Below are positions 4,682 to 5,024 of a DNA stretch of 5,024 bases, one piece after another. Position 1 is the stretch's first letter. Each line of letters starts with the position of its first letter. Below the pieces are notes generated by a model. That model had not been told where the DNA came from. It searched no databases and saw nothing but the letters and a program-made list of their open reading frames with translations. A program made the translations under genes and the position numbers. Source of the DNA: Chloroflexota bacterium (GTDB lineage Bacteria > Chloroflexota > Limnocylindria > QHBO01); contig JADLBB010000043.1 of the NCBI GenBank assembly GCA_020848055.1, positions 1 through 5,024 on the forward strand, written 5' to 3'.

Positions 4682-5024
4682 GGTCCACCCGGGCGCCGCT
4701 GGGCGCACTGGCGCCGGCCGTGATCCTGGCAGCGACGCTGGCTGCCTGTGGGCCCCAAGCCCCCGAGCCGACGCCGCAGCCCACGACCTTCCCGGCAGCC
4801 GCGCCGGCCGTCACGGTCGCCATGGCCGAGAGCTACCTGCGGGCGTGGTCGGCCTCCGACTACGCCGCGATGTACGCCATGCTCGACCCCGACGTCCAGG
4901 CCCGCTACTCGTTCGAGCGATTCGCTGCCCTGCACGCGGACCTGGCCCAGATGGCGGTGGTCGGCAGCGTGGCCGGCGAGACGACCGGCGATCCGGTTCG
5001 CGTCGGCCTGCCGGCCGAGCCCCG
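4678..5024 (+). CDS. Lipoprotein with NTF2-like (MecA_N-type) domain, probable class B penicillin-binding protein; 3' end outside window
   Basis: The start GTG 4678 overlaps the deacetylase stop (GTGA), and a weak GGGTGA lies at 4662-4667, 10 nt upstream. The frame stays open to the last base, giving 115 complete codons. A signal peptide with Arg2 and Arg5, a hydrophobic core and the lipobox TLAAC (Cys24) predicts a lipid-anchored exported protein, followed by a Pro/Thr-rich linker. From about residue 49 the pattern AESYLRAWSASDYAAMY, then SFERFAALHADLAQM (81-95), fits the NTF2-like N-terminal domain found in MecA/PBP2a-type transpeptidases, which would continue with a dimerisation domain and a penicillin-binding transpeptidase domain. 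Those parts lie outside the window, so a free NTF2-like lipoprotein is not excluded. Role, if a PBP: peptidoglycan cross-linking at the outer face of the membrane. Confidence 0.78.
   Translation, partial: MRSTRAPLGALAPAVILAATLAACGPQAPEPTPQPTTFPAAAPAVTVAMAESYLRAWSASDYAAMYAMLDPDVQARYSFERFAALHADLAQMAVVGSVAGETTGDPVRVGLPAEP

Noticed and set aside
3761..4708. A 315-codon open frame on the minus strand across the deacetylase gene
   Set aside because: It is antisense to a PIG-L gene with intact zinc motifs, and its translation shows no domain.
1..5024. tRNA, rRNA, riboswitch, CRISPR, insertion sequence or attachment site
   Set aside because: I looked for cloverleaf arms, long conserved RNA-like segments, regularly spaced identical repeats, transposase motifs and flanking target duplications, and found none. 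The ecfT riboswitch region, if any, would lie upstream of the window.

Overview
The window is a gene-dense bacterial stretch of very high G+C (roughly 70 % by eye, not computed), with strongly G/C-biased third codon positions and several GTG starts. High G+C, few Shine-Dalgarno sites, TAnnnT boxes placed directly in front of start codons, an EcfT-type transporter subunit, an lmo0937-type mini membrane protein and an LmbE/PIG-L deacetylase suggest a Chloroflexota (for example a Limnocylindria-like lineage) or actinobacterial chromosome. This assignment is inference; no marker gene is present. Nothing indicates a plasmid, phage, insertion sequence or CRISPR array.

Layout. (1) Positions 1-672, plus strand: the 3' part of an energy-coupling-factor transporter membrane subunit (EcfT), with both Ala-Arg-Gly coupling motifs visible and the N-terminus outside the window. 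(2) Positions 673-909: a non-coding gap between two convergent genes, holding a cluster of related imperfect palindromes spaced about 47-50 bp, followed by a palindrome and a 10-bp direct repeat. (3) Positions 910-2211, minus strand: a DAO-family FAD-dependent oxidoreductase. (4) Positions 2212-2240: a 29-bp divergent promoter region in which two TAnnnT boxes share one TA step. (5) Positions 2241-3215, plus strand: an alpha/beta hydrolase in which the nucleophile position reads Gly instead of Ser. (6) Positions 3218-4681, plus strand: a tight run of a Bcp/PrxQ peroxiredoxin, a 38-residue single-helix protein, a 48-residue lmo0937-like membrane protein and a PIG-L zinc deacetylase. (7) Positions 4678-5024: the start of a lipoprotein with an NTF2-like (MecA_N-type) domain, probably a class B penicillin-binding protein, running off the window.

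How the genes relate. From 2241 onward all genes point the same way with gaps of at most 10 bp or with ATGA/GTGA overlaps, so they are probably co-transcribed. The peroxiredoxin also appears to have its own promoter, embedded in the last codons of the hydrolase. The group combines thiol-based peroxide defence, small envelope proteins, a zinc deacetylase and a cell-wall enzyme, which suggests an envelope or stress theme, but no single pathway can be proven. The points most worth a second look are the serine-less hydrolase, the TAnnnT-7 nt-start arrangement (a leaderless-transcript signature) and the intergenic palindrome cluster. I saw no clear evidence of an entirely new biological system.
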